Origin: Brevibacterium yomogidense
GTDB taxonomy: Bacteria; Actinomycetota; Actinomycetes; Actinomycetales; Brevibacteriaceae
Assembly (NCBI RefSeq): GCF_900163715.1
Contig: NZ_FWFF01000001.1
Location: 1-64,000, forward strand
Direction of reading: 5' to 3'
DNA: 64,000 nucleotides
The notes beneath the pieces are model-generated. The model worked only from the letters and a program-made list of their open reading frames with translations, searched no databases and had not been told where the DNA came from. This document shows, one piece after another, positions 39,416 through 48,066 of the stretch (position 1 is its first letter; every line of letters starts with the position of its first letter). A program made the position numbers and the translations under genes.

Positions 39416-40699
39416 TTACGAGTAGATGGGCCCGTTCGGGCCGTAGGCGGTCATGCCGCCCATGTAGGGGCGCAGCGCCTCGGGGATCCGGACGGATCCG
39501 TCCGCCTGCTGGTGGTTCTCCAGCAGCGCGACGAGCCACCGCGTGTTCGCGACGGTGCCGTTGAGCGTGGCGACCGGACGTGTCCCGGACTCCACGCGCT
39601 CACGGACCTTGAGGCGACGGGCCTGGAAGTTCGTGCAGTTCGACGTCGAAGTGAGCTCGCGGTACGTCCCCTGCGTGGGGATCCACGCCTCCGTGTCGAA
39701 CTTCCGCGCAGCGGAGTCGCCCAGGTCGCCGGCCGCGATGTCGACGATCCGGTAGGCGAGCTCGCACTTCGCGAGCATCTCCTCCTCCACGGCGAGCATG
39801 CGGGCGTGCTCGGCCTCGGCATCCTCGGTCCGGACGTAGGAGAACATCTCGACCTTCTGGAACTGGTGGACGCGGAGGATCCCGCGGGTGTCCTTGCCGT
39901 AGCTGCCGGCCTCGCGGCGGTAGCAGGGCGACCAGCCGGCGTACCGCTTGGGCCCGTCGGACAGGTCGAGGATCTCGTCCATGTGGTAGCCGGCCAGCGG
40001 CACCTCGGACGTGCCCACGAGGTAGAGGTCGTCTGCCTCCAGGCGGTAGATCTCGTCCGCATGCTCCCCGAGGAAGCCCGTTCCGGCCATGACTTCGGGC
40101 TTCACGAGCGTCGGGGTGATGGTCGGGACGAAGCCGTGGGCCTCGACCGTGTCGAGCGCCATGGTGAGCATCGCCAGCTCGAGGCGGGCGCCGAAGCCGG
40201 TGAGGTAGTAGAAGCGCGCGCCGGACACCTTGGCGCCGCGCTGCGTGTCGATCGCGCGCAGGGACTCGCCCAGCTCCACGTGGTCCTTGGGCTCGAAGCC
40301 GTCCGCCGTGAAATCGCGCGGAGTGCCCTCCCTGCGGATCTCCACCGAATCGTCCTCGCCGCCGGACGGGACCCCGTCGATGATGAGGTTGGGCAGGCGG
40401 CGCAGCAGGGCGTCGAAGCCGAACTCCGCGTCATCCGCGTCCGCCTGCAGCGCCTTGACCCTGGCGGACAGCTCCTGCGCGTCAGCCACGAGCGCGGCCT
40501 TCTCCTCGCCCTTCGCCTGGGCGACCTTCTTGCCGAAGCTCTTCTGCTCCGCGCGTGCCGCTTCGAAGGCAGTGAGTGCGGAACGGCGCGCGGCGTCCGC
40601 GGACAGCACGTCGTCGACCAGTGATTCGTCCGCGCCGCGGGCTCTCTGCGAGGCCTTGAAGACGTCCGGTTCGTCGCGCAGTCGCTGAAGGTCGATCAT
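39416..40699 (-). CDS. serS: Seryl-tRNA synthetase
   Basis: The 427-residue class II synthetase charges tRNA-Ser. It begins [20 protein letters not shown], followed by a long coiled-coil arm (about 35-110) that holds the variable arm of tRNA-Ser. Class II motifs appear as motif 1 around [13 protein letters not shown], motif 2 in [25 protein letters not shown], and motif 3 in [23 protein letters not shown]. The start at 40699 fits the family. A TAGGCT box lies seven bases upstream and no Shine-Dalgarno is seen, so the mRNA is probably leaderless. The open frame upstream to 40891 is not coding. Confidence 0.97.
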   Translation of the reverse strand: MIDLQRLRDEPDVFKASQRARGADESLVDDVLSADAARRSALTAFEAARAEQKSFGKKVAQAKGEEKAALVADAQELSARVKALQADADDAEFGFDALLRRLPNLIIDGVPSGGEDDSVEIRREGTPRDFTADGFEPKDHVELGESLRAIDTQRGAKVSGARFYYLTGFGARLELAMLTMALDTVEAHGFVPTITPTLVKPEVMAGTGFLGEHADEIYRLEADDLYLVGTSEVPLAGYHMDEILDLSDGPKRYAGWSPCYRREAGSYGKDTRGILRVHQFQKVEMFSYVRTEDAEAEHARMLAVEEEMLAKCELAYRIVDIAAGDLGDSAARKFDTEAWIPTQGTYRELTSTSNCTNFQARRLKVRERVESGTRPVATLNGTVANTRWLVALLENHQQADGSVRIPEALRPYMGGMTAYGPNGPIYS

Positions 40700-40706
40700 G
40701 CCCTCA

Positions 40707-40712
40707 AGCCTA
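40707..40712 (-). promoter_or_regulatory. -10 box of probable leaderless serS promoter
   Basis: On the minus strand TAGGCT is followed by seven bases and the serS ATG at 40699, close to the spacing of the other leaderless-type starts. Confidence 0.45.
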
Positions 40713-40854
40713 GCCGACGACCTCCGCCCGGCGAGCCTCCAGGGAGTGGGCCACGAGCCGAGGCGAGCGGCCTGCGGGCTGAGGCGAGAGGTCCTTCGGC
40801 TGAGGAGTCGCCGCGAACCGCGCGGCCGCCGCCGTTTCCCCTGCGATGCCGCTG

Positions 40855-40860
40855 TACCGT
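40855..40860 (+). promoter_or_regulatory. -10 box of a probable leaderless promoter
   Basis: TACCGT lies six bases before the ATG at 40867 of the lipid-kinase gene. Together with the serS box it forms a compact divergent promoter region of about 150 bases. Confidence 0.45.
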
Positions 40861-40866
40861 GCTTGC

Positions 40867-42051
40867 ATGACCTTCGAGATCCACATCGCACTGCTGATCG
40901 CGCTCGCCGCGGTCATCCTCGTCGTCGGCCTCCTCATCGGCCGAGCGCTGGTCCTCCGGAACCAGCGGGCCGCCGCGGCGCACGCGCCCGAGGCGACCGG
41001 CACCTCGGGCGCGGGGGTCACCGACCCGTCCGAGGACGGGACCGTCCACGAGCCGGAGCCGGAGCCGGAGCCCGTCCGCAGGGACCGCGCCGCACTGGTC
41101 ATCAACCCCACGAAGGCGGGCGCCGACGAGGTGCGCCGGCTGCTGCTGCGGATCAGCCGAGAAGAGGACTGGGACGACCCGCTCGTCCTGGAGACCACGG
41201 AGGACGACCCCGGCGAGGGCCCCGCGCGCGAGGCGGTCGAGCAGGGCGTCACCGTCGTGATCGCCGCGGGAGGCGACGGAACGGTGCGCGCCGTGGCGGG
41301 CGTCCTCACGGGAACCGAAGTCGCGCTGGGCATCGTGCCGCTGGGGACCGGCAACCTCCTGGCGCGGAACCTCGACATCGTCCTCGACAGGCACGAGTGG
41401 GCGCTGCGCACCGCCCTGACCGGACGGTCCGCGCTCATCGACACGGGGAAGATCCGCATCGATCCGGAGGGGGATGCGCACACGTTCCTCGTCATGGCCG
41501 GCATCGGGTTCGACGCAGAGGTCATGGGCAGCGTGAACGAGGACCTCAAGGACAAGATGGGGTGGCTCGCGTACGTGGAGGCGGGCTCGCGGAGCCTGCT
41601 GGGCCACCGCGTCGACGTGACGATCTCCTCCGACGACGGCGAGGAGCGTGAGGCGAAGATCCGCTCCGTGGTCGCCGGCAACTGCGGGCGTCTGCAGGGC
41701 GGCCTGTGGCTCTTCCCCGACGCCGTGATCGACGACGGGCTCATCGACCTCCTCATCGTGTCGCCGCGCAATCTGGCGGAGTGGGTGGGGGTCGCGGCCT
41801 CGATCATGGGCAAGCGGGTGCGCCGCGGACTGCACACGGCGACCCTGCAGGCGGAGACCTTCACCATCCGCTCGAAGGAGCGCGTCGAAGTGCAGGTCGA
41901 CGGGGACGCGCATGGGACGACGGACTACCTCGAGCTGACCGTCGACCCCGCGTCGCTGTACGTGCAGCGCCCCACTGCGGAGATCAAGCGGAGCATCCGC
42001 CGTGAGGCCTTCGGGCTGGGCACGTCGGGCGGCCCGTACCTGACGATCTGA
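40867..42051 (+). CDS. Diacylglycerol/lipid kinase family protein
   Basis: The 394-residue protein has an N-terminal membrane segment ([19 protein letters not shown]), a Glu/Pro hinge, and a DAGK catalytic domain: [14 protein letters not shown], the nucleotide loop [37 protein letters not shown], and a C-terminal beta domain with [21 protein letters not shown]. All signature positions look intact. It should phosphorylate diacylglycerol, sphingosine-like or other lipid alcohols at the membrane, feeding phospholipid recycling. The membrane anchor is an addition to most soluble DgkB-like proteins. ATG at 40867 follows TACCGT at the leaderless distance; an in-frame ATG at 40846 is less likely. 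Confidence 0.9.
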   Translation: MTFEIHIALLIALAAVILVVGLLIGRALVLRNQRAAAAHAPEATGTSGAGVTDPSEDGTVHEPEPEPEPVRRDRAALVINPTKAGADEVRRLLLRISREEDWDDPLVLETTEDDPGEGPAREAVEQGVTVVIAAGGDGTVRAVAGVLTGTEVALGIVPLGTGNLLARNLDIVLDRHEWALRTALTGRSALIDTGKIRIDPEGDAHTFLVMAGIGFDAEVMGSVNEDLKDKMGWLAYVEAGSRSLLGHRVDVTISSDDGEEREAKIRSVVAGNCGRLQGGLWLFPDAVIDDGLIDLLIVSPRNLAEWVGVAASIMGKRVRRGLHTATLQAETFTIRSKERVEVQVDGDAHGTTDYLELTVDPASLYVQRPTAEIKRSIRREAFGLGTSGGPYLTI

Positions 42052-42093
42052 GGTGGGGGCGGGAGTTGGGGCGGTGCTCCCGCCCCCTCACCT
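42051..42093 (+). terminator. Terminator-like hairpin after lipid kinase gene
   Basis: AGGTGGGGGCGGGAG pairs with CTCCCGCCCCCTCACCT, apart from a two-base bulge, around an 11-base loop. It begins at the last base of the stop codon. No T-run follows. Confidence 0.6.
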
Positions 42094-42389
42094 GCCGAGA
42101 CGTCATTTCTGCACGCGATCCGCGCTGAATCTGTGCTCGAATGCCGGGTGGACGTGCCCGAATGACCGATGAACCGCGCCAGCATGTGCCCCGCGTCACG
42201 CGGAGACGGGTTCCGCACACTCCGCGCGCCGACTCCTTCCAAGATTCGCTCAGCGTTCACACAAGAGACGACTTCCGGTCGTTCCCGGTCTCGAGACTCT
42301 TACTGCACATCATTCGCGTCCGCCTGCGGTGATCCTCCCTTCCCCTCACCTGTCCGCGGACGCCATCTCTGCAGCTGAAGGGCCCCGCC
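42094..42389. other. Upstream region of the large surface-protein gene
   Basis: No gene is supported on either strand. The stretch is lower in GC than its surroundings near 42240-42330 and must hold the promoter of the LPXTG gene, but I cannot pick a clear -35/-10 pair. A GAAGGG element precedes the GTG start. Confidence 0.5.
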
Positions 42390-45239
42390 GTGAAGAAGAC
42401 GTCAATCCGCACCCGCACACTCGCCCCCGCCGTGGTCCTCGCGGTGGGTGCGCTGGTAGCCACCCCCGCGATCGCGACCACCACGACAGACGCGGAGCAG
42501 ACGCCCGACACGGCAGCCACTCCTGCCCCTGCCGCTGAGGCTGAGCAGTCCACGGACACCAAGACGCAGGAAGCCGAGACACAGGAAGCTGCGGAGGCCT
42601 CCCCGGCCGAGTCATCGGAGACCGCCGACGAGGGCGGCGCGGCGACTCAGGAGCCGGAGACGACGGCGACTGAGGAAACGACTCAGGGGCCTGCAGAGAC
42701 CGAGGAAGCCGCGGTGGCGCCCGCGGTGACCTTCCCGAACCAGCCGTCCGGCGAGGTCGACCGCGACTCGGGCGAGTCGATCAGCATCAAGGTCGCCTAC
42801 GAAGGAGTGCAGTCCCTCGACCCGATCACGGTGTACGTGAACGGGGAGAAGGTCGAGCACGGTGAGGGCTACGAAGCCATCCAGCAGACTGATTACTTCA
42901 ACGGCGGGTTCTGGCTGCGCCTGGACGGCGCCTTCATGGATGCTGCGGGCTCCGCTTCAGACACGGTGGAAGTCCGTGTGGGCGAGGCACGCGGCACCAT
43001 CCAGGTGAACGAGATCACTGAGGATCCGGCGGACATCTCGCCGTCCGTGGAGATGGACCACCCGCTGCAGGCAGCCGATGTCAGCCGCGACGGCATCGAG
43101 GTGCGGATCAAGACCGCCCCGAACGCCGAGGTCGACGTCTCCAAGGTCAGCGTCATGTTCGACGCGGGCTACACCCTCTCCCCCGAAGGCGACTGGAACG
43201 GCACCGCCGACGAGAACGGCGACTACACCTTCACCATCTCCCCCGACACGGAGATCACCAGCGGCTTCAACCCCGACCGCAACACCACGGTCGGACAGCT
43301 GCGCGAAGGCGACTCCGTCATCGTCCAGATCCGCAGCAACGGCAAGAACTCCTCCCACACCGCTTCGGTGGAAGGGGAGCACCCCGCCGACATCTCGCCG
43401 TCCGTGGAGATGGACCACCCGCTGCAGGCAGCCGATGTCAGCCGCGACGGCATCGAGGTGCGGATCAAGACCGCCCCGAACGCCGAGGTCGACGTCTCCA
43501 AGGTCAGCGTCATGTTCGACGCGGGCTACACCCTCTCCCCCGAAGGCGACTGGAACGGCACCGCCGACGAGAACGGCGACTACACCTTCACCATCTCCCC
43601 CGACACGGAGATCACCAGCACCTTCGACCCGAGCCGCAACACCACTGTCGGACAGCTGCAGGACGGTGACGGAGTCGTCGTCCAGATCAGCAGCAACGGC
43701 AAGAACACCTCCTTCGCCACGGAGATCGAGGGCGAGGCCGGGCAGCCTGCGGAGCCGACGGTCGAGTTCCCCGACCACCCGGACAACGCAGCCAAGCGCA
43801 CCCTCGGCGAGGACTTCACCACCACCGTCGCCTACACAGGCGCAACCGAAGGCAACGAAGTCCGCGTCATCGTCAACGGCAACACCCAGACACACGGCGA
43901 AGGCACCTACGAGGCACCCGCCACCGTCACCGAGACCGACGGCGAATTCCAGGTCACCCTGCCTGCCGACTTCCTCGACGAGGTCCACTCCGGCACCGCC
44001 GACGACCAGGACGTCCTCCAAGTCCGCGTCGGCACCACCCGCAACCACATCCGCATCACCGAGACCGAAGCCGCAGCCGAGCCCACGGTCGAATTCCCCG
44101 ACTACCCCGACAACGCAGCCGAGCGCACCATCGGCGGAGACTTCACCGCCACCGTCGCCTACACCGGCGCCACCGCAGGCGACGAAGTTCGCGTCATCGT
44201 CAACGGCACCACCCAGACACACGGCGAGGGCACCTACGACGCACCCGCCACCGTCACCGAAACCGACGGCGAATTCCAGATCACCCTGCCTGCCGACTTC
44301 CTCGACGACGTCCACTCCGGCACCGCCGACGACCAGGACGTCCTCCAAGTCCGCGTCGGCACCACCCGCAACCACATCCGCATCACCGAGGTGGAATCGG
44401 ACCCGACGGAGGAGCCCACCGAGGACCCCACGGACGACCCGACCAGCGAGCCGACCGAGGACCCGACGGACGATCCCACAGGTGATCCGACGGATAGCCC
44501 GACCGAAGACCCCACGGATGACCCCACCGACGAGCCCACGGAGGATCCGAGTGGCGATCCCACGGACGATGGTGACGACGAGCAGTCCGCACCGGCCCTG
44601 AGCATCGAGCCCGACCGCATCAGCATGTCGGACTTCGTCGACCCGGAACGTGGCGTCACGCTGACGGTCACGGGTCTGGAGCCGGGTGACGACATCGACT
44701 TCGGCGTCGACCCGGCCTCCGGCCAGAACGTTGACCCGGCGACTCTGCCGGCAGTCGCGACGGAGGAGGGTGTCGCCTCGACCGTCGTGTACGGCGTCAG
44801 CTCAGCCGACGCGGCTTCCTACATCGGCGACTTCGACGTGACCGTCGACGGCATCGACGACGCCGAGGCCCGGGCCGGTTCGGAGGCCGCCTCCCCGACC
44901 CCAGCCGCGGCGGACGCCGACGCCGTCGGCTCCTTCACGGTGCTCTCCGATGAGGACGCGGACGACGAGCAGGACGGCGACCGCGACGACGACGCAGGCG
45001 ACGAGGATGATCGCGACGGTGAGGGCGACCGTGGCAGTGATGACGATCGCGACGGCGAAGCCGGTGAGGACGATGGCTCCGGGAACGGCTCCGACTCCGA
45101 CGACGATGCGAAGCGCGACGGCGGCAAGGACCTGCCCCGCACGGGTGGGGAGTTCGGCGGGTTGGCTGTGGGCGGCGCGCTGCTCGCGGTCGGCGCTGCG
45201 GCGGTCATCGTGACGCGCCGCCGTATGAACCAGGGCTGA
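42390..45239 (+). CDS. Large modular LPXTG surface protein
   Basis: The 949-residue precursor has a signal peptide (LAPAVVLAVGALVATPAIA, cleaved near residue 30) and a Thr/Glu/Ala-rich stem. Five beta-rich modules follow in the order A-B-B-A-A: A at about 110-212, 450-560 and 561-670 (PTVEFPDxPDNAA, EVRVIVNG, THGEGTY); B at about 213-332 and 333-449 (ADISPSVEMDHPLQAADVS). A run of EDPTDDP repeats, a module SIEPDRISMSDFVDPERGVT shared with the next gene's product, an acidic tract and the sorting signal DLPRTGGE (LPRTG at 915) with a hydrophobic segment and RRR complete it. The modules resemble Ig-like adhesin stalks. Ligand unknown. GTG start. Confidence 0.88.
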   Translation: MKKTSIRTRTLAPAVVLAVGALVATPAIATTTTDAEQTPDTAATPAPAAEAEQSTDTKTQEAETQEAAEASPAESSETADEGGAATQEPETTATEETTQGPAETEEAAVAPAVTFPNQPSGEVDRDSGESISIKVAYEGVQSLDPITVYVNGEKVEHGEGYEAIQQTDYFNGGFWLRLDGAFMDAAGSASDTVEVRVGEARGTIQVNEITEDPADISPSVEMDHPLQAADVSRDGIEVRIKTAPNAEVDVSKVSVMFDAGYTLSPEGDWNGTADENGDYTFTISPDTEITSGFNPDRNTTVGQLREGDSVIVQIRSNGKNSSHTASVEGEHPADISPSVEMDHPLQAADVSRDGIEVRIKTAPNAEVDVSKVSVMFDAGYTLSPEGDWNGTADENGDYTFTISPDTEITSTFDPSRNTTVGQLQDGDGVVVQISSNGKNTSFATEIEGEAGQPAEPTVEFPDHPDNAAKRTLGEDFTTTVAYTGATEGNEVRVIVNGNTQTHGEGTYEAPATVTETDGEFQVTLPADFLDEVHSGTADDQDVLQVRVGTTRNHIRITETEAAAEPTVEFPDYPDNAAERTIGGDFTATVAYTGATAGDEVRVIVNGTTQTHGEGTYDAPATVTETDGEFQITLPADFLDDVHSGTADDQDVLQVRVGTTRNHIRITEVESDPTEEPTEDPTDDPTSEPTEDPTDDPTGDPTDSPTEDPTDDPTDEPTEDPSGDPTDDGDDEQSAPALSIEPDRISMSDFVDPERGVTLTVTGLEPGDDIDFGVDPASGQNVDPATLPAVATEEGVASTVVYGVSSADAASYIGDFDVTVDGIDDAEARAGSEAASPTPAAADADAVGSFTVLSDEDADDEQDGDRDDDAGDEDDRDGEGDRGSDDDRDGEAGEDDGSGNGSDSDDDAKRDGGKDLPRTGGEFGGLAVGGALLAVGAAAVIVTRRRMNQG
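43032..43262. repeat. First copy of a long exact repeat inside the surface gene
   Basis: About 230 bases starting at GACATCTCGCCGTCCGTGGA recur without a visible difference 357 bases downstream. The period of 119 codons is one B module. Confidence 0.9.
43389..43619. repeat. Second copy of the long exact repeat
   Basis: This copy matches 43032-43262 base for base by eye. After it the two modules diverge (GGCTTCAAC against ACCTTCGAC), so the exchange tract has a clear edge. Confidence 0.9.
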
Positions 45240-45300
45240 TTTCTGAACCAGGGCTGATCTCACTGCCGAACCCTGACCGAGGTTCGAGCGGCTGACTGTC

Positions 45301-45337
45301 GAAGGGGCGGTACCACTGGAGAGTGGGCCGCCCCTTC
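45301..45337 (+). terminator. Terminator hairpin after the large surface-protein gene
   Basis: GAAGGGGCGG pairs with CCGCCCCTTC, and within the loop CCACT pairs with AGTGG, giving one long stem. It lies 60 bases after the stop. Just before it, GAACCAGGGCTGAT is repeated in tandem (45227-45258), duplicating the stop-codon region. Confidence 0.75.
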
Positions 45338-45477
45338 GTCGCGTCCCGACCCGGCGACGGCCACGCAGACGCACGTGCGAGCGGGGACGCAGACGCACGT
45401 GCAGGCAGGGACGCAGGCACCCGAGGCAGCTCTCGACGAGTCGCGACCGACGAATCTGCACATCGACCGTGACCATA

Positions 45478-45508
45478 AATGATCACAAGTTCCACTCACC
45501 TGATCATT
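45478..45508. promoter_or_regulatory. AATGATCA inverted repeat, candidate operator
   Basis: AATGATCA (45478-45485) and TGATCATT (45501-45508) are exact complements 15 bases apart in the AT-richer upstream region of the second surface gene, about 60 bases before its start. The rest of 45338-45569 shows no gene. Confidence 0.45.
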
Positions 45509-45569
45509 CCCATAACGTCGTCGGCATACGCAGTCACATCCGCGCTGATTTTCTCCGAAAGGCCACTCC

Positions 45570-46649
45570 GTGAAGAAGCTCCTCCTCGCCCCCGCCGTAG
45601 CCGTCGCGATCACCGGTTTCGGTGTTGCACCTGCAATCGCGACCGGTACTGTCGCGCCAGTCACCGCAGTGGTCGACGTGGTCCCCAGTGCAGCCGATCA
45701 GCCCGAACCAGCGCCCACCACGGATCCCAACGTCTACGTCAGCCCTGAGGTCACCCCGGAGGACTTCAAGACCAGTGGCATCGGCGTCGTCATCGCGAAC
45801 GCGGAGCCCGGCACTGACGCCTCAGACAGTCTGGTGGGCGACCCCTGGGAGGTCGATGAGACCGGCGCCATCCAGTGGTCGATCATCGCCGAATTCGATG
45901 CTGAGCCGGGGACCGTCTACGACGTCGACATCACCTACACACCGGCAGGCGGCGAGGAGACGACCGTCTCCGCGTCCTTCGAGGTCGTCGAGTCCTACTC
46001 CGACGAGACCGAGGAGCCCACGGAGGAGCCGACCGAGACGGCCGACCCGACCGAGGAGCCGACCGAGACTGCTGAGCCGACCCCGACGGACACGGCCGAG
46101 CCCACGGACACCGCGGAGCCCACCGCCACACCCACCGACGACGAGGACGACGCGGACGTCGAGTACGCGCTCGCCGTCGACCCGCAGGAGATCAGCCCGG
46201 CCGACTTCGTCGACCAGGACAAGGGCGTCACGCTCACCGCGCAGGGCCTCGAGGCCGGCGAAGAGGCGGAGTTCTCCGTCGCAGCGGCCGGCAGCAACGT
46301 CGAATCCCTCACCGAAACCGCCACGGCGGACGAGAACGGCGTCGCCGTGTGGAGCGTCTACGGCATCGACGACTCGAACCCCAGCGCCTACCTGGGCGAC
46401 TACAGCGTCACCGTCACCAACGACGCCGGCGAGACGATCGACGGCTCGTTCACGGTCACCGACTCCGCTGACAACGGCGAAGGCGGCGAGGACGACTCGG
46501 ACGACAACGGCGACGACCGTGATGACGAGGGCGGCTCCGACCTCCCCCGCACCGGTATGGAGCTGGGCGGCCTCGCAGCCGGCGCAGCCCTCCTGACGGT
46601 CGGCGCAGCCACCGTCGTGCTCAGCCGCCGTCGCTCGACGAAGGCCTGA
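45570..46649 (+). CDS. Second LPXTG surface protein
   Basis: The 359-residue precursor begins with a signal peptide (MKKLLLAPAVAVAITGFGVA, cleaved after PAIA). A beta domain (about 50-148, VYVSPEVTPEDFKTSGIGVV through TVSASFEVV) is followed by Thr/Glu/Pro repeats (EEPTETA) and a second domain (about 195-300) starting ALAVDPQEISPADFVDQDKG. That second domain is clearly related to the last module of the larger neighbour (ISMSDFVDPERGVTLTV). It ends with an acidic tract, LPRTG at residue 325, a hydrophobic segment and SRRRS. A sortase should link it to peptidoglycan. The domain pattern (P-x-D-F, G-V-x-L-T, G-L-E-x-G) suggests repeats of a small Ig-like fold. Start is GTG. Confidence 0.88.
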   Translation: MKKLLLAPAVAVAITGFGVAPAIATGTVAPVTAVVDVVPSAADQPEPAPTTDPNVYVSPEVTPEDFKTSGIGVVIANAEPGTDASDSLVGDPWEVDETGAIQWSIIAEFDAEPGTVYDVDITYTPAGGEETTVSASFEVVESYSDETEEPTEEPTETADPTEEPTETAEPTPTDTAEPTDTAEPTATPTDDEDDADVEYALAVDPQEISPADFVDQDKGVTLTAQGLEAGEEAEFSVAAAGSNVESLTETATADENGVAVWSVYGIDDSNPSAYLGDYSVTVTNDAGETIDGSFTVTDSADNGEGGEDDSDDNGDDRDDEGGSDLPRTGMELGGLAAGAALLTVGAATVVLSRRRSTKA

Positions 46650-46694
46650 TCGCCGAGCGCTCCAGCGCTCAGCCCGGCTCTTCTGCCGGTGACA

Positions 46695-46725
46695 GAGGCC
46701 CCCACACGAATCGTGTGGGGGCCTC
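46695..46725 (+). terminator. Terminator of the second surface-protein gene
   Basis: GAGGCCCCCACACGA and its exact complement form a near-continuous 31-base palindrome 45 bases after the stop. No T-run follows. Confidence 0.75.
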
Positions 46726-46751
46726 GGCTCATTCAGGACGCATTCGTTGCA

Positions 46752-46757
46752 TAAGGT
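46752..46757 (+). promoter_or_regulatory. -10 box of a probable leaderless promoter
   Basis: TAAGGT lies six bases before the ATG at 46764, identical in sequence and spacing to the box before the DUF2079 gene. Confidence 0.5.
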
Positions 46758-46763
46758 GGACTC

Positions 46764-47528
46764 ATGACCTTCGACGCGGACACGCTCACCACAGAACTCG
46801 ACCTTCGCACGCTGGGCGAGCGGTTCTACCTCAAGACGCTCGACCAGATCTCTCCCAAGGGGATGGTCGAACCGTCGCTGCTGCCCAACTGGACCCGCAC
46901 GCATGTCGCGATGCACGTCGTCCACAACGCCGAGGGGTTCATGCGCCTCCTCCAGTGGGCGCGCACAGGCGTCGAGACCCCCATGTACCCCTCGCGTGCG
47001 GAACGGGACCAGGAGATCGAGGACTCGGTCGCCCACACCGGTGGTGAGGACGCCATCGCGATCGCGCACGAGGTCGTCGACGAGCTGGACGAGGCCATCG
47101 CGGCGATGGGCGAGAGCGACTGGAAGGCCCGCATCGTCTCCGGCCGTGGCGACGACATCATCGCCGCGGAGATCCCCTGGCTGCGGACCCGCGAGGTCTT
47201 CGTCCACGCGCTGGATCTGGGCATCGGTGCGACCGCACTCGATTTCCCCGCATCGATCGTCGATCGCCTATACGAGGACATCGCGCCGATCTGGGAGAAG
47301 AAGGGCGTGAGCGCCCACTACCGCCTGGAGCTCTCCGACCGGGACGAGGAGCGGATCATCCGCGCGGGTGACAGCACGGACGAGCCGATCGTCGTGGCGG
47401 GTGAATCCGCCGAGGTCCTGTCCTACCTCATGGGCCGCGGCTGGCCCCGCTCCACCGCCGATGACCGGCGCAAGGGTGTGCGCGGCGGAACCGCGAAGGA
47501 CCTTCCGACCCCTCCGGCCTGGCTCTGA
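46764..47528 (+). CDS. Maleylpyruvate isomerase-family mycothiol-dependent protein
   Basis: The 254-residue protein has the DinB-like four-helix domain of mycothiol-dependent maleylpyruvate isomerases (about 10-150). The metal site is visible as NWTRTHVAMHVVHNAEGF and, further on, TREVFVHALDLGIG, which supply His, Glu and His. A C-terminal alpha/beta domain (about 160-254) with GESAEVLSYLMGRGW follows, as in the family. Relatives isomerise maleylpyruvate in gentisate breakdown or conjugate mycothiol in detoxification. No aromatic-degradation genes are nearby, so the substrate stays open. Mycothiol itself is restricted to actinobacteria, in line with the host assignment. Confidence 0.88.
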   Translation: MTFDADTLTTELDLRTLGERFYLKTLDQISPKGMVEPSLLPNWTRTHVAMHVVHNAEGFMRLLQWARTGVETPMYPSRAERDQEIEDSVAHTGGEDAIAIAHEVVDELDEAIAAMGESDWKARIVSGRGDDIIAAEIPWLRTREVFVHALDLGIGATALDFPASIVDRLYEDIAPIWEKKGVSAHYRLELSDRDEERIIRAGDSTDEPIVVAGESAEVLSYLMGRGWPRSTADDRRKGVRGGTAKDLPTPPAWL

Positions 47529-47610
47529 GCGACTGCTGAGCCTGGGCCGCCTACTGAGCCCTGGCCGGCTGCTGAGCCTGGGCTGGTTGCTGCGCCTCCT
47601 GTGCCGGCGG

Positions 47611-48060
47611 CTAAGCTCTGGCCGAACCGCGTCCGTGCGGGCGGTACACGACCAGTGCGGAACCGGGGGTGCGACGGCGCGGACGTTCGCCTCGGAGGAT
47701 CGAGAAGACGTCCCCGCTGGTCCCTGCCGCGAACACGCGTGACGACGGATCCTGCTCCGTCTCCAGCCGCGTGACCTGATCCTCCAGATCCCGCGTCCGG
47801 GCCCGCACGCTCCTCAGCTCGTCCTGCAGGTCGAGGATCTTGCGGATGCCGGCGAGGTTGATCCCCTCCTCCTGACTCAGCCGCTGGATGAGCTGCAGGC
47901 GGGAGATGTCCTCAGCCGAATATCGCCGGCCGCGCCCCACTGTGCGCTCAGGAGTGACGAGCCCCAAGCGGTCGTACTGTCGCAGGGTCTGCGGGTGCAT
48001 GTCCGCGAGCTCCGCGGCGACGGAGATCACATAGACGGCTGCGTTGGCGGGAATGCGCAT
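47611..48060 (-). CDS. hspR: Heat-shock repressor HspR (MerR family)
   Basis: The 149-residue protein has a MerR winged helix: YVISVAAELADMHPQTLRQYDRLGLVTPERTVGRGRRYSAEDI, with the HPQTLRQYDRLGL recognition stretch typical of HspR, then a coiled-coil dimer helix (LRSVRARTRDLEDQVTRLE). HspR binds HAIR sites before dnaK together with DnaK as co-repressor, shutting the operon off when DnaK is free. It is last in dnaK-grpE-dnaJ-hspR, six bases after dnaJ. The C-terminal 30 residues are basic (RGERPRRR), longer than in some relatives. HAIR-like sequences are present before dnaK at 51883 and 51960. Confidence 0.93.
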   Translation of the reverse strand: MRIPANAAVYVISVAAELADMHPQTLRQYDRLGLVTPERTVGRGRRYSAEDISRLQLIQRLSQEEGINLAGIRKILDLQDELRSVRARTRDLEDQVTRLETEQDPSSRVFAAGTSGDVFSILRGERPRRRTPGSALVVYRPHGRGSARA

Positions 48061-48066
48061 CGTCCA

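Noticed and set aside
42957..44375. A Gly/Val/Asp-rich 472-codon frame opposite the surface protein
   Set aside because: It is the antisense image of the repeat modules, which is why it looks repetitive.
47527..47610. CTGAGCCTGGG-like repeats after the isomerase gene
   Set aside because: Loose, irregular GC-rich similarity over 80 bases; no exact unit or pairing strong enough to call.
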